Assembly: GCA_963792655.1 (NCBI GenBank)
Contig: CAWBWU010000005.1
Coordinates: 124,001 to 188,000, forward strand
Length of the DNA stretch: 64,000 nt
Origin: DOZZ01 sp963792655
GTDB lineage: Bacteria > Acidobacteriota > Terriglobia > Bryobacterales > Bryobacteraceae
Direction: 5' to 3'
Part shown: piece by piece, positions 1-9,037 of the stretch
Layout: each line of letters opens with the position of its first letter
Numbering within the stretch: position 1 is the first letter of the stretch
The notes under the pieces: model-generated
What the model was told of the DNA's origin: nothing
What the model saw: only the letters and a program-made list of their open reading frames with translations
The model's database searches: none
Program-made: the position numbers and the translations under genes

Positions 1-502
1 GACAAATACATTGCCACTGTGTCGGCGCGCGAAGCAGGAGAGAACGTCGAAACTACTCAGCCAAGCAGCATAAAAACGACGCGCGGATTGGCGCAGGTAA
101 CCGCAGTCGAAATTCTAGACCACCTCAGAAATCCGATCTCCGTCGTCGTGAGCGGGCAGTCAATCACGATCCGCATCCAAGGCCTGGCGAGCCAATCACA
201 AAACAGGATAATGGCTGGGATCCTCATTCGGGACCGCATCGGTGTTGAAATCTACGGCACGAACACGCGCATCGAGGGCGTCGAAATGAGTGCTCTCGAC
301 GCCGGCCAGAAATTCGCCGTTGAGTTCACGTTTGCTTGCTGGCTGACGCCGCAACAGTATTCCCTTACGGCTGCTCTTCAACATAGACGACGGCTCGCGC
401 CTCGACTGGCAGGAAGACGTTGCAGCATTCGACGTCATCGGAGACCGAGTAGCGGCTGGAGTGATTGACTTGCGCGCACAGGTCGAGTGGAACAAATTCT
501 GA
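1..502 (+). CDS. Wzt-like polysaccharide ABC transporter ATPase, C-terminal domain (partial, frameshifted)
   Basis: The reading frame is open from base 1, so the gene begins upstream and only its C-terminal end is here. The visible part contains 'GILIRDRIGVEIYGTNT' and the 'F.V.F.F...L.PQQYSLTAAL' pattern, typical of the Wzt C-terminal carbohydrate-recognition domain that follows the ATPase domain in O-antigen/polysaccharide exporters. Near base 370 the frame breaks. Coding resumes one frame over as 'NIDDGSRLDWQEDVAAFDV', also characteristic of the family, and ends at the TGA at 500-502. The frameshift is probably a sequencing indel because homology continues across it. In Wzt proteins this domain binds the finished glycan at the inner membrane. 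The ATPase half and partner permease would lie to the left of the window. Confidence 0.72.
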
Positions 503-568
503 CGCTCGAGTTTCGCAACGATCACCGATCAATCGGAATATTTCCTCGACGTTGCTAAGCTTCTTGCA

Positions 569-1741
569 ATGAATGTTCTAGAGATACAGGAGCAATTGCT
601 TCAGCAGGATCTTGACGGTTGGCTATTCTTCGATCACCATCGACGCGATCCGCTTGCCTACCGCATTCTGGGCTTTGATCCGCAGCAGCATATCACCCGC
701 CGCTGGTATTACTTCATCCCTGCAAAAGGTGAGCCGGTCGGTTTGGTGCATAGGATTGAAGCCGGGATGCTCGATTCATTGCCAGGTGATCGCATTCAGT
801 ACTCAAGCTGGCCGGAACAGGTGAACGGAATTCGTTCGCTGCTTGGCAATCGCAAAAAGGTAGCTATGCAGTTCTCGCCGCTGTGCGCGATTCCATATGT
901 GTCTCTGGTGGACGGCGGGACCATCGACCTTGTGCGCAGCGCGGGGGTTGAGGTGGTGACCTCTGCGGAACTGGTCCAGCACTTCGAAGCACGGTTGAGT
1001 CAGGCTGGGTTCGATACGCACATGGAAGCCGGCAAGCGCGTTGATCAGATCCGGTCACAGGCTTTTCAGTTGATCGCAAGTCGAATCGCAAATAACGGAA
1101 GCATCGGCGAATTCGAGGTCCAGCAGTTTATTCGAAACCGCTTTGCCGAAGCAGGATTGATTACTGACAGCGGCCCAATCGTCGGAGCAGACGAAAATGC
1201 AGGGAACCCGCATTATGAGCCAAACGAGCACAAAAGCGCCACAATCCGTCAGGGAAGTTTTGTGCTGCTCGATATGTGGGCAAAGCTCGACCACCCGGGT
1301 GCAGTCTTTTACGACATCACGTGGACGGGTTATTGCGGCGATGCGCCGACGGCCGCAATCCGTCACGTCTTTGATGTCGTCACCAGCGGTCGCGACGCTG
1401 CAATCGCTACGGTGCAGAAGGGCATCGCCGAGGGCCTCGACCTCCGCGGATTTCAAGTAGATGATGCGGCCAGGTCTGTCATCACCGCCGCAGGCCTTGG
1501 CGACAAGTTCACCCATCGTACCGGCCATTCTATTGGAACCGATATCCACGGTAATGGCGCAAACATGGACAACCTGGAAACGCACGACGAACGACGCATC
1601 ATTCCCTGGACATGCTTTTCGATCGAACCCGGCGTTTACCTGCCAGAGTTCGGCGTGCGTTCTGAGGTCAATATGTTCGTGCTCGATAACTCCGCCGTTG
1701 TGACCGGCGAGATCCAGCGCGAACTAGTCAGGATCGCCTGA
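569..1741 (+). CDS. M24 family metallopeptidase (Xaa-Pro aminopeptidase/prolidase type)
   Basis: 390 residues with an N-terminal creatinase-like domain (about 1-150) and a C-terminal pita-bread domain. All five metal ligands of the M24 family can be placed: D235 in 'VLLDMWAK', D249 in 'YDITWTGYCGD', H320 in 'HRTGHSIG', E353 in 'SIEPGVYLPE' and E366 in 'GVRSEVNMFV'. The protein should therefore be an active dinuclear-metal, cytoplasmic peptidase that cleaves Xaa-Pro bonds or dipeptides. No signal peptide is visible. The ATG at 569 starts the recognisable N-terminal domain, but no clear Shine-Dalgarno precedes it. It converges on pgk with a one-base gap between the stop codons. Substrate choice (aminopeptidase P versus prolidase) cannot be told from sequence. 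Confidence 0.9.
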   Translation: MNVLEIQEQLLQQDLDGWLFFDHHRRDPLAYRILGFDPQQHITRRWYYFIPAKGEPVGLVHRIEAGMLDSLPGDRIQYSSWPEQVNGIRSLLGNRKKVAMQFSPLCAIPYVSLVDGGTIDLVRSAGVEVVTSAELVQHFEARLSQAGFDTHMEAGKRVDQIRSQAFQLIASRIANNGSIGEFEVQQFIRNRFAEAGLITDSGPIVGADENAGNPHYEPNEHKSATIRQGSFVLLDMWAKLDHPGAVFYDITWTGYCGDAPTAAIRHVFDVVTSGRDAAIATVQKGIAEGLDLRGFQVDDAARSVITAAGLGDKFTHRTGHSIGTDIHGNGANMDNLETHDERRIIPWTCFSIEPGVYLPEFGVRSEVNMFVLDNSAVVTGEIQRELVRIA

Positions 1742-1742
1742 G

Positions 1743-2912
1743 CTATTTATCTGTCAGAGCCGTCACTCCGGGCAAGGTCATGCCCGAGAGGAATTCGAGT
1801 GAGGCGCCGCCGCCAGTGGAGATGTGCGTGATCTTGCTGGCGACGCCCGCGTTTTTCACGGCTTTCTCGGAGTCCCCTCCCCCGACGAGCGTGACAGCGC
1901 CAGAATTCGCCACAGCCTGAGCAATCGCGACCGTGCCGCGATCGAAGGGAGGCATTTCGAACACGCCCATCGGGCCGTTCCAGATTACCGTCTTTGCGTT
2001 TGCGATCTCGCGCGAAAACGCTTCAACCGTTTTAGGACCGATATCAAGTCCCATCAACCCGTCCGGAACATGATCGAGCGTTTGATTTTCAGCGCCTGCT
2101 TTGAATTCTGCGGAGACCACGTGATCTACGGGCAACATGATTTTGTCGCCGAGTTGGGCTAGTAGGTTGCGCGCGAGCTCAAGCTTGTCCTCTTCAACAA
2201 GAGACTTGCCGGTTTGCTCCCCTCGTGACTTCAGAAACGTGTATGCCATCGCTCCCCCGATCAGCAATCGATCAACGATCTTCGCTAAATTCTGAATGAC
2301 TTCTATCTTGTCCGAGACCTTGGCTCCTCCCAGAATCGACACGCAGGGGCGTTCAGGATCATGCGTCACCATCGACAAATAGCGAAGTTCCTGCTCCATC
2401 AACAAGCCTGCCGCGGCCTGCGGCACAAATTGAATGATCCCGACGGTTGATGCATGCGCGCGGTGTGCGGTGCCGAATGCATCGTTGACGTAGACATCGC
2501 AGAGCTTCGCAAGCTGACGAGAGAACGTCGGATCATTCCCCTCCTCTTCGGGGTGAAATCGCAGGTTCTCAAGCAACAGCACCTCGCCCGGCGCGGGCAG
2601 CATCGACTCTGTTTCAGCGCCCACGCAATCAGGAGCCATCTTCACCTCTCGTCCGAGTAGCTGGCTCAAACGCGCGGCCACGGGACGCAAACTCATTTCC
2701 GGATTCCGCTTGCCTTTGGGACGGCCAAGGTGCGATGCAAGCACGACGCCAGCGCCGTGGTTCAACGCATATTGGATCGTGGGAACTGCGGATACAATGC
2801 GTTTATCGCTGGTGATCTCCTTCCCTCCTGGCGCAAGCGGAACGTTGAAGTCCACGCGAATAAACACACGCTTGCCCGAGAGCTTAAGATCCTCGATCGA
2901 AAGTTTTGACAT
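1743..2912 (-). CDS. pgk: Phosphoglycerate kinase
   Basis: 389 residues beginning 'MSKLSIEDLKLSGKRVFIRV', with the PGK signature 'RVDFNVPL', 'SHLGRPKG', the hinge region and the C-terminal nucleotide-binding 'GGGDSEKAV'. It makes ATP by transferring phosphate from 1,3-bisphosphoglycerate to ADP in lower glycolysis. The frame is open 50 codons further upstream, but that extension runs into the preceding nagK gene and matches nothing in the family, so the start is placed at 2912. It lies 26 bp downstream of nagK on the same strand and is probably cotranscribed, which puts an amino-sugar kinase in front of a central glycolytic enzyme. Confidence 0.97.
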   Translation of the reverse strand: MSKLSIEDLKLSGKRVFIRVDFNVPLAPGGKEITSDKRIVSAVPTIQYALNHGAGVVLASHLGRPKGKRNPEMSLRPVAARLSQLLGREVKMAPDCVGAETESMLPAPGEVLLLENLRFHPEEEGNDPTFSRQLAKLCDVYVNDAFGTAHRAHASTVGIIQFVPQAAAGLLMEQELRYLSMVTHDPERPCVSILGGAKVSDKIEVIQNLAKIVDRLLIGGAMAYTFLKSRGEQTGKSLVEEDKLELARNLLAQLGDKIMLPVDHVVSAEFKAGAENQTLDHVPDGLMGLDIGPKTVEAFSREIANAKTVIWNGPMGVFEMPPFDRGTVAIAQAVANSGAVTLVGGGDSEKAVKNAGVASKITHISTGGGASLEFLSGMTLPGVTALTDK

Positions 2913-2938
2913 GGAATTCTTGAGCTTAACAGGAAGCG

Positions 2939-3883
2939 CTAGAAGTCCGGGATAGAGGACAAAGCAACCACTCGTCCGGCGGCGCGCAGGGCTTCGATCA
3001 ACGCACCGGCTACGGGCTGAAACGCCGCTCGTATCGGCTGCAGGATGCCAGTCGCGTTGCAATTCTCCTCAAAGTGTCGCTGCACGATCGCACTCTGAAA
3101 CGTTCCGCCGATACCGGCTACTCGAATTCGATGGTCAGGAGCCACCCATCTGTTCGCGATCACGGCTGCCAATTGCGCCAACTGCACGGCCGCAGCTTTA
3201 AGAATGTCTCGCGCGATCGCGTCGCCGCCTTCCGCTGTGGCATCCACGTGTGCAGCCAGTGTCGCTACTCGCGACCGCGGCCAGGCGGATGTGTAGAACG
3301 CGTGCAGCATCGAATTCGCGTCTTGCATCTCACTCGCGCTCAGCAACGCTTTCGTCAGCGCAGTTGCCGTGCCCCAGCCTTCCTCGGCCCGAAGCATGGC
3401 GCGTGTAGCTTGTCGCACGATGTCGAACGCACCCCCTTCATCGCCAAACACATACCCCCATCCACCAGCTCTCGCTTCCAGGCCTTCTGCATTCCGCCCG
3501 AATGCGATCGATCCTGTGCCCGAGATCACCACAATGCCCGGCTCTCCTGCAGTCGCGCCGGTAAGCGCGATCGCCGCGTCGTGCGTCACAAGAAGGCGCC
3601 GCGTACGCAACACCTTATGCAATACGTCGCTCTTATCGTCGGGACCGCCGCTCATTCCGAAGCATGCCGATTCAAACGCAGCGGTTTCAACATTCAGACC
3701 GCACGACGCGAGTGTCGCGTCAACACATTCCCGAACAGCGCTGGCAAGCTTCTGCCGGCCCTCGGCTTGGGAGTTGACGTGATTGCATGGACCCGCTCGA
3801 CCCGCCCCGAGTATGCGCCCCGACTCATCCGCGATCAGCGCCTTCGTGCTCGATTGACCGCCATCCACTCCCAGGAACAGCAT
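2939..3883 (-). CDS. N-acetylglucosamine kinase, BadF/BadG/BcrA/BcrD ATPase family
   Basis: 314 residues with an ASKHA (actin/hexokinase) fold. The phosphate-1 motif is 'MLFLGVDGGQSSTKALI' at the N-terminus, and 'VISGTGSIAFGRN' followed by 'GWGYVFGDEGGAFDI' is highly typical of GlcNAc kinases of this family. It phosphorylates N-acetylglucosamine (or glucosamine) at C6 using ATP, feeding cell-wall recycling or chitin-sugar catabolism. The upstream lipoprotein ends 2 bp before this start and pgk follows 26 bp after, so the three genes look like one transcript. Exact sugar preference is inferred from the family and not visible directly. Confidence 0.88.
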   Translation of the reverse strand: MLFLGVDGGQSSTKALIADESGRILGAGRAGPCNHVNSQAEGRQKLASAVRECVDATLASCGLNVETAAFESACFGMSGGPDDKSDVLHKVLRTRRLLVTHDAAIALTGATAGEPGIVVISGTGSIAFGRNAEGLEARAGGWGYVFGDEGGAFDIVRQATRAMLRAEEGWGTATALTKALLSASEMQDANSMLHAFYTSAWPRSRVATLAAHVDATAEGGDAIARDILKAAAVQLAQLAAVIANRWVAPDHRIRVAGIGGTFQSAIVQRHFEENCNATGILQPIRAAFQPVAGALIEALRAAGRVVALSSIPDF

Positions 3884-3885
3884 GG

Positions 3886-4452
3886 CTACTTTACAAATCC
3901 GGCTGAAAACAGGATGACGCCATAATCTCCACCATCGACTGGCGACTTCCAGGTCTTGTCAGGTTCGATGGAAATCGTATTCACCGAATCTGCATACAAC
4001 GAACTCGCAGGAGCGGGAATGCGTATCTCGCGCCGTCCAGGCGACGTCACAAGCTCTTTCCCAAGCAACGTCGTGTTGGCATAGACCGACAGCGTCACTG
4101 GTCCCGTTTCTTTCAGCGTGTCGTTTGGAATGTCGTACTCCACCTTCACCGAGAGGTTGCGGTTGGTACGCAATCCGAAGCGCATTTCTGGATGTTTGAA
4201 GCCCCAGCGCCAAGCGCCGCTTTGCAGGTTGGGGCTGATATCGCGCACCAGGTATGCACCTACCCGGCTATCGTTCATCTGAACGAAAGCGTCGAGGCGC
4301 TTAGCTCCGTATCCGGAAAGGGGCTCGCGCGGAAAAGGCGGGGTGAAAACGTCAGGACCACTATGGCAGGCGGCAAAAAGAAGGAAAAGAACGGCGGGAA
4401 CAAACCTCACGAGCAGTGAGTATTGCAGATTCCGTAACACTCGGCAAAACAC
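3886..4452 (-). CDS. Putative lipoprotein of unknown function
   Basis: 188 residues with an N-terminal hydrophobic run 'FVPAVLFLLFAAC' ending in a Cys suited to lipidation, although the -3 residue is Phe and the lipobox is therefore imperfect. The rest is a beta-rich domain ('SVKVEYDIPND', 'PVTLSVYANTTLLGKE') resembling small extracytoplasmic beta-sandwiches. I do not recognise the family. The open frame starts at a GTG at 4452, inside the terminator tail of the upstream BON gene. A GTG at 4410 gives a tighter lipoprotein signal ('MRFVPAVLFLLFAAC') and may be the real start. It sits 2 bp upstream of nagK, suggesting a cell-surface role linked to amino-sugar use, which is only inference from position. 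Confidence 0.65.
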   Translation of the reverse strand: MFCRVLRNLQYSLLVRFVPAVLFLLFAACHSGPDVFTPPFPREPLSGYGAKRLDAFVQMNDSRVGAYLVRDISPNLQSGAWRWGFKHPEMRFGLRTNRNLSVKVEYDIPNDTLKETGPVTLSVYANTTLLGKELVTSPGRREIRIPAPASSLYADSVNTISIEPDKTWKSPVDGGDYGVILFSAGFVK

Positions 4453-4482
4453 AAAAGGGCAGGCTCACCGGGAGTCTGCCCT
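4446..4482 (-). terminator. Rho-independent terminator after the BON-domain gene
   Basis: Read on the minus strand, AGGGCAG and CTGCCCT (4476-4482 and 4456-4462) form a 7-bp stem. A short inner stem (CTC/GAG) sits in the loop, and TTTTGTGTTTT follows. It starts 9 bases after the BON gene stop codon. It overlaps the GTG start proposed for the next lipoprotein gene, which supports a later start for that gene. Confidence 0.75.
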
Positions 4483-4490
4483 CTTGCACA

Positions 4491-5036
4491 TTATGCCTTC
4501 GGCTTAGACGGGTTCTCTACGCGTAGGTGGTTCGTCACCATCCCAAAGCTCATCCCAGCACCGTTGGCCCGAATCGCCGCGACGTTGCGCTCCATCTCAG
4601 TGTTCACGATGCCCTCCAGAGTCACATGACCGTTGTCGACAATGATGTGAATCGGGGGAACCGCCTGTAAGGAGTACCCCGACAGCACCGGATCACGAAA
4701 GATCGCGCGCGCCACTTGCAACCGCAGACGGTCGTCCATAAACGACGCCGGCAGCACGCGAAGTTCGTTCTCAACCGACGTCACGCCGGGGATTCGTTGT
4801 ACGATCCGCTGCAGATCGGATTTCTTGTAAGGCTGGCTGACCTCACCCGTCAACGCGACTGTCCCGTTTACCGTCTGGACGTTAATGTTGTCCCACAGGG
4901 TGTATCGCGAATACATCCGGACCTCGTGCACCGCCCGCTTTGTAATATCGACATCAGAGGCGGAACCTGTAGCAAACGCCGACGCAGCACTCAAAGCCGT
5001 AGCCAGGAAAATCTTTGCCATTGAACTAAGTCTCAT
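4491..5036 (-). CDS. Secreted BON-domain protein
   Basis: 181 residues with a Sec signal peptide ('MAKIFLATALSAASAFATGSA') followed by two BON domains. The first contains 'INVQTVNGTVALTGEVSQPY' and 'VEGVTSVEN'-type spacing, and the second contains 'IHIIVDNGHVTLEGIVNTEME'. BON domains bind phospholipid or peptidoglycan-associated surfaces in the periplasm, as in OsmY. The ATG at 5036 was preferred over 5054 because AGGGAGAG lies just upstream of it. It lies 62 bp after nth on the same strand and is followed by its own terminator, so it may be a separate transcript. A periplasmic envelope-stress role is the family expectation and is not shown here. Confidence 0.85.
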   Translation of the reverse strand: MRLSSMAKIFLATALSAASAFATGSASDVDITKRAVHEVRMYSRYTLWDNINVQTVNGTVALTGEVSQPYKKSDLQRIVQRIPGVTSVENELRVLPASFMDDRLRLQVARAIFRDPVLSGYSLQAVPPIHIIVDNGHVTLEGIVNTEMERNVAAIRANGAGMSFGMVTNHLRVENPSKPKA

Positions 5037-5098
5037 AACTCTCCCTTTATCCACTGAATAAGATGCGTAGAGGGCGGGTTAAGTTGCGTCAGGCCTGT

Positions 5099-5770
5099 TC
5101 AGACGGTCTTATCGGCGGCGTAGCAGAGTGGCTCAATACGGCATTCAGCACATCGCGGATTACGTGCCACGCATAGCGCACGCCCATGGTTGATCAACTG
5201 GTGCGAGAAGAGTATCCAACGCGATTGCGGGACAATCTTCTGCAGGTCCAGTTCTATCTTTACGGGCTCGTCGTGGCGCGTGAAATCCAGGCGTCGCGAC
5301 AGCCGTTGTACATGCGTGTCGACGACGACTCCGCTTGCGATACCGAATGCCGACCCGAGCACCACGTTTGCGGTTTTACGTGCGGCCCCCGGCACCGTAA
5401 GCAGCTCTGCCATGGTGCGCGGCACCTCTCCGTGGAACTCTTCGACCACGCGCTTCGCAGCTCCGACCACGGACTTCGCCTTGTTGTTAAAGAAACCGGT
5501 CGAACGAATGTCGTCAGCCAGAACCTCGGGCCGAACCGCCGCGAAGTCTTCGGGCGTTGGATATTTCTGAAACAAACCCGGGGTAACCTCGTTAACTCGT
5601 TTGTCGGTGCATTGCGCGGAGAGGATCGTGGCGACCAGCAACTCCCAAGGCGAACGATGCAGCAGCGCGCAAGTCGCGTCTGGATACATTTCGTTCAGCA
5701 GGTTCAAGATCTCTGCGTAACGCGCTTTCTTCTCACTAGCCGTCTTCGGCTTCACTACCTTGCGGGGCAC
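5099..5770 (-). CDS. nth: Endonuclease III (DNA glycosylase/AP lyase)
   Basis: 223 residues, the normal length. The helix-hairpin-helix 'LLTVPGAARKTANVVLG' carries the catalytic lysine K132, and 'GVVVDTHVQRLSRRL' carries the catalytic aspartate D151. The 4Fe-4S cluster ligands are complete with the canonical C-X6-C-X2-C-X5-C spacing (C200, C207, C210, C216). The enzyme removes oxidised pyrimidines in base excision repair and cuts the abasic strand. The start ATG at 5770 is 31 bp from the divergent membrane-protein gene at 5802, so the two promoters must be compact or overlapping. Confidence 0.96.
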   Translation of the reverse strand: MPRKVVKPKTASEKKARYAEILNLLNEMYPDATCALLHRSPWELLVATILSAQCTDKRVNEVTPGLFQKYPTPEDFAAVRPEVLADDIRSTGFFNNKAKSVVGAAKRVVEEFHGEVPRTMAELLTVPGAARKTANVVLGSAFGIASGVVVDTHVQRLSRRLDFTRHDEPVKIELDLQKIVPQSRWILFSHQLINHGRALCVARNPRCAECRIEPLCYAADKTV

Positions 5771-5801
5771 GTGATTAGCTTAGCCTGTCGTACGATGAGC
5801 C

Positions 5802-7251
5802 TTGCGCGCACACCTCATCGTGGCACTGGTTGCCCTCGCTGCATTCGGAGCGTCGCTGCTTCACGGCTTTCACTTCGATGACGCCGCGCTTCTTTCGGAC
5901 CCGGCGATCACAAGTTCCGCGGGGTTCCACGCTATTGCCACATGGCTGCAGACGCGCCCGTTAACATGGCTTTCGTTCTGGTTGAACTATCAGGCAAGCG
6001 GCGCGCACCCACTCGCCTGGCATGCCGTAAGCCTGCTCCTCCATGCGGTGAATGCCGCGCTCGTTTATGAAGTGCTGAAACGTCTGGTCGGCATTCCTGC
6101 CGCCCTGATGGCAGCCCTGTTCTTTGCAGTCCACCCTATCCAAGCCGAGTCCGTAGCCTACGTATTCTCCCGCGGAACCGAACTGTGCACACTTTTCTGC
6201 CTGTTGACATGGATTGCGTGGACCCGGGGCCGCCCATGGCTTGCTGTGGCACTATTTGCGCTGGCACTTATGGCGAAAGAAGAGTGTGCTGCATTTCCGT
6301 TGTTTCTCGCGTTCGTCGACTGGCGCCATGAAAAGAGCGTTAACAACAAACAGTGCCTCGCGGCCATGCTCGCCCTTTCACTCGCAGCCGGACTGCGCGT
6401 TCTCGCTGCTACGGCTCACGCTCCGCATTCCGGTGCTGGGTTTAGTGCAGGCGTTGCTCCGCTCGCCTATCTTTCGGAACAGGGTTACGCGGTGTTGCGC
6501 TACCTGCAATTGATCCGTTGTTCCGTGGGGCTTCACGATCGACCCTCAACTCCCCACAGCTCCCTGGATTCTTGCGGCGGCGTGGGTCGCGCTCATCGTC
6601 GTAATCGCAATCGCGGCGTGGGCCACCCGGCGTTCGCAAGCGGCAACGTACTTCATCGGCGGACTGCTTTTGCTATTACCTAGCTCCTCCATCTTTCCTG
6701 CTGCCGATTTCGCCGCCGACCATCGCATGTATCTGCCGTTCGTTGCGTTTTCCGCTGCCGTCGCTCTCATGGCGGAACGCGTACCGAGATGGGTGCCGGT
6801 GGCCTGCGGGATTGTGCTCTTGCTGATTACTTGGGCCCGCATGCCAGTATGGGCTTCCGACCGCGCTCTCTGGACCGAAGCAGTCCAGCGGGCGCCAAGA
6901 AAGGTGCGGCCGATACTGCAACTGTCGCGGGCGAGCGGGGACACCGAAGCTCTAGAACTTCTCGATCGCGCAGGCCAACTTGAGCCCAACAATCCTGATG
7001 TCCCTACCGAGCGCGGACGCATCTATCTGGCAGCAGGCCAGCCCGCACAAGCGCTCTCAGAGTTCGGACGCGCCCTCGCGCTCAATCCGAATGACGCGCA
7101 CGCTCTAAACAACCGCGGCGTCGCACTGCAGAAGCTGGGCCAAGCCGCTGCCGCGCACGCGGACTTCGAACGCGCGCTTCGCTCCGACCCGTGTTTGGTA
7201 GAAGGCCGGCGCAATCTGGGCCTGCCTCCCTGCCCGCCTACTGCGCGTTGA
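5802..7251 (+). CDS. Multi-pass membrane protein with C-terminal TPR repeats (TMTC-like), frameshifted
   Basis: The N-terminal half has 'LLHGFHFDDAALL', 'LWHAVSLLLHAVNAALVYEVL' and 'FFAVHPIQAESVAYVFSRG', the pattern of bacterial TMTC/DUF1736-like membrane proteins related to protein O-mannosyltransferases. The frame breaks near 6512-6518. Coding continues in the next frame as 'VVPWGFTIDPQLPTAPWIL', further membrane helices, 'PAADFAADHRMYLPFVAF', then two to three TPRs ('NNPDVPTERGRIYLAAGQ', 'NDAHALNNRGVALQKLGQ'). The start is a TTG at 5802; the nearby ATG at 5795 is out of frame. Its last codons overlap the convergent gene at 7238. Glycosyl transfer to secreted proteins is inferred from distant family resemblance only. 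Confidence 0.72.
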
Positions 7252-8026
7252 TCTGTAGATCGGCGTTCATGTTCTGCCAATCAGGAATCTCGTAGATCTT
7301 CAGTTTGGTCTTGAACGGCTCCGTCAGTTCCTTCGATTCGTTCGGACCCAGCCGGCCGATTTTGAACGGGAACGTTCCGACAGGTTCTTCTTCTGACTTC
7401 GCCGTGCTCGCCCAAAGGGTCACATTCGCAGTCACGTCCGACAATTCCGTGGAAGAGTGATTCACGACAACGAAGCGCGCCTGCATCTTCTTGGCGGGAT
7501 CCTGAAACACGCGGATACCGATCACTTCGACGTATTTCTGCAGCGGGTTCGAAACCTTGTTGGTGCGTGCTACTCCGTTATTCACCACCGCGGTGGCAGC
7601 CGCGCTTGGGCGATTCGAGAAATATTGAATGCCGTAGTAGATGCCGTATCCGAGCACCAGAAAACCGATGGCGAACAGCAGACCCATGAGCCACGTGGGC
7701 ATCCCCGAATGCGCGCCTTCGCGACGCGGAGCCGCAGCAGGCGGATCATAGCGCGGGGGCAGTGGTGGAACAGCAGCCGGCCTTTGTGCCGATACAGCCG
7801 GTGCCGCTGGTGTTGAACGCGCCGCCACCGGTGGCGTTACAGGCGGCACAATGATCGGCTCGGGAGCTGCTGGCGGGATAGCAACGGGTTCCGGTTCGGT
7901 GTGCTGCGGCGTTAGGCCCTCTGCTTCAGCTTCTAAATCGGCCGTCTCAGAGGTGCCGCACGAAAGACACCGGGAAGCCGACGGAGGATTATCGCGGCCG
8001 CACTTTGAACATACCCAGGAGAACAT
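7238..8026 (-). CDS. Zinc-ribbon protein with one membrane anchor
   Basis: 262 residues. The N-terminus 'MFSWVCSKCGRDNPPSASRC' followed by 'LSCG' is a RanBP2-type zinc finger (W-x-C-x2-C-x3-N-x6-C-x2-C, cysteines 6, 9, 20 and 23). A long Pro/Ala-rich linker follows (about 35-100), then one transmembrane segment ('LMGLLFAIGFLVLGYGIYYG', about 115-140) and a C-terminal beta domain (about 160-262) with 'RFVVVNHSSTELSDVTANV' that resembles FxLYD-type extracytoplasmic domains. The layout suggests a cytoplasmic finger joined to an external sensor or scaffold. It is the last gene of the egt-containing minus-strand run, 18 bp after the DUF6807 gene. Function unknown. Confidence 0.75.
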   Translation of the reverse strand: MFSWVCSKCGRDNPPSASRCLSCGTSETADLEAEAEGLTPQHTEPEPVAIPPAAPEPIIVPPVTPPVAARSTPAAPAVSAQRPAAVPPLPPRYDPPAAAPRREGAHSGMPTWLMGLLFAIGFLVLGYGIYYGIQYFSNRPSAAATAVVNNGVARTNKVSNPLQKYVEVIGIRVFQDPAKKMQARFVVVNHSSTELSDVTANVTLWASTAKSEEEPVGTFPFKIGRLGPNESKELTEPFKTKLKIYEIPDWQNMNADLQINAQ

Positions 8027-8044
8027 GTACTTCTAATCTACCCT

Positions 8045-9037
8045 CTAGTGCGCATAGCTTGCATAGAGATCCGCGATCTTCGCGTCGGCCACGTTGCCCG
8101 GATGAATCACCACGCGATAGCGAAAATGCAGTTTCTCACCAGGCGCGAGTTTCAGGCTGCCATCTTTCGTTTTGTCGTTCGTAAAGGCGCGCTCACCAAA
8201 GATGTTGTTTGCAAACAGACCATAGCCGCGCGCGTGCCAGTATGTCGGATGGCGCGGGTTATCGGGGTTGTCAAAGATCGCGATGCCGTACTTCTTGCCG
8301 TCTGGAGCTTGCCCCGAATAATCCACCCAGTTTGAACGCTTGCCCCAGATCTGCTTCTCTCCTGTTGCACCTTCGGCATTGGTCATGACCAGTGTGCGTG
8401 CCGGCTCCGTTGGCTGATTCTTCTCGCCGGGGCTCTCTAGCCACGGCGCCAACCGGATCCCGAATACGCCGTCTTTCTCATCGCCGAACGTGACGGGCTG
8501 CAACGCGGTGAGCGTAAACTCGAAATCGACTACGCGATTTTGGTCGCGCTCAGAAAAGACCATCTGCCGGTCTTCACGCAATAGCGCTGCGCCTTTCGGG
8601 TCGCGCCACTCCAGTTGCGCGTCGACTTCACCGGCATCCTTACCGCTCTGAAGCTTTGTGATCCGGGTCACCTGGATGGTTCCCATGTTGTTCTTTTTAT
8701 ATGAGGGCTCGTTATTCCAGAAGTCGAAACCATTCACATCACTGTGAGCGAACCAAACTCCGCGATGGTGCAGGTGATCGGTGCTCTCGCCCTCGACCTT
8801 CTCCATCGGGAACCCGCGCGTGATGATTGTGCCATCCATGGCGCGCAGCGGAAAAAGGTACGCCTTCATCACACCGGGCCCATAGACGAACGTCGAGTAT
8901 GGCTTGCCATCCATCTCGATACGTACTTCGTTCTGGCCTTGCGTGACCTTGACCTCTGCTTGCAACGTGGCCGTGACGGTCAAAAGGATGATTGCGGCTG
9001 CCAATGCATGCGTTCGCATGGCAACCAGTTTAATCAT
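8045..9037 (-). CDS. Secreted DUF6807 (PmoA-like) protein
   Basis: 330 residues with a signal peptide ('MRTHALAAAIILLTVTATLQA'; an ATG six codons into the frame may be the real start). The conserved block 'HLHHRGVWFAHSDVNGFDFW' is the hallmark of the DUF6807 family. In databases this family is sometimes named 'methane oxygenase PmoA', but it is unrelated in function to particulate methane monooxygenase. Members are periplasmic beta-sandwich proteins common in Acidobacteria and Planctomycetes near glycoside-use genes. The start overlaps the stop of the preceding gene by 4 bp (ATGA), so it is translationally coupled into the egt operon. The biochemical role is unknown. Confidence 0.8.
   Translation of the reverse strand: MIKLVAMRTHALAAAIILLTVTATLQAEVKVTQGQNEVRIEMDGKPYSTFVYGPGVMKAYLFPLRAMDGTIITRGFPMEKVEGESTDHLHHRGVWFAHSDVNGFDFWNNEPSYKKNNMGTIQVTRITKLQSGKDAGEVDAQLEWRDPKGAALLREDRQMVFSERDQNRVVDFEFTLTALQPVTFGDEKDGVFGIRLAPWLESPGEKNQPTEPARTLVMTNAEGATGEKQIWGKRSNWVDYSGQAPDGKKYGIAIFDNPDNPRHPTYWHARGYGLFANNIFGERAFTNDKTKDGSLKLAPGEKLHFRYRVVIHPGNVADAKIADLYASYAH

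Noticed and set aside
3074..3925. 283-codon open frame on the plus strand
   Set aside because: It lies antisense to nagK, is Arg/His/Cys-rich with no family motif, and nagK has full catalytic motifs.
8045..9037. Database-style name 'methane oxygenase PmoA'
   Set aside because: The DUF6807 fold has no relation to particulate methane monooxygenase, and no other methane-oxidation gene is present.
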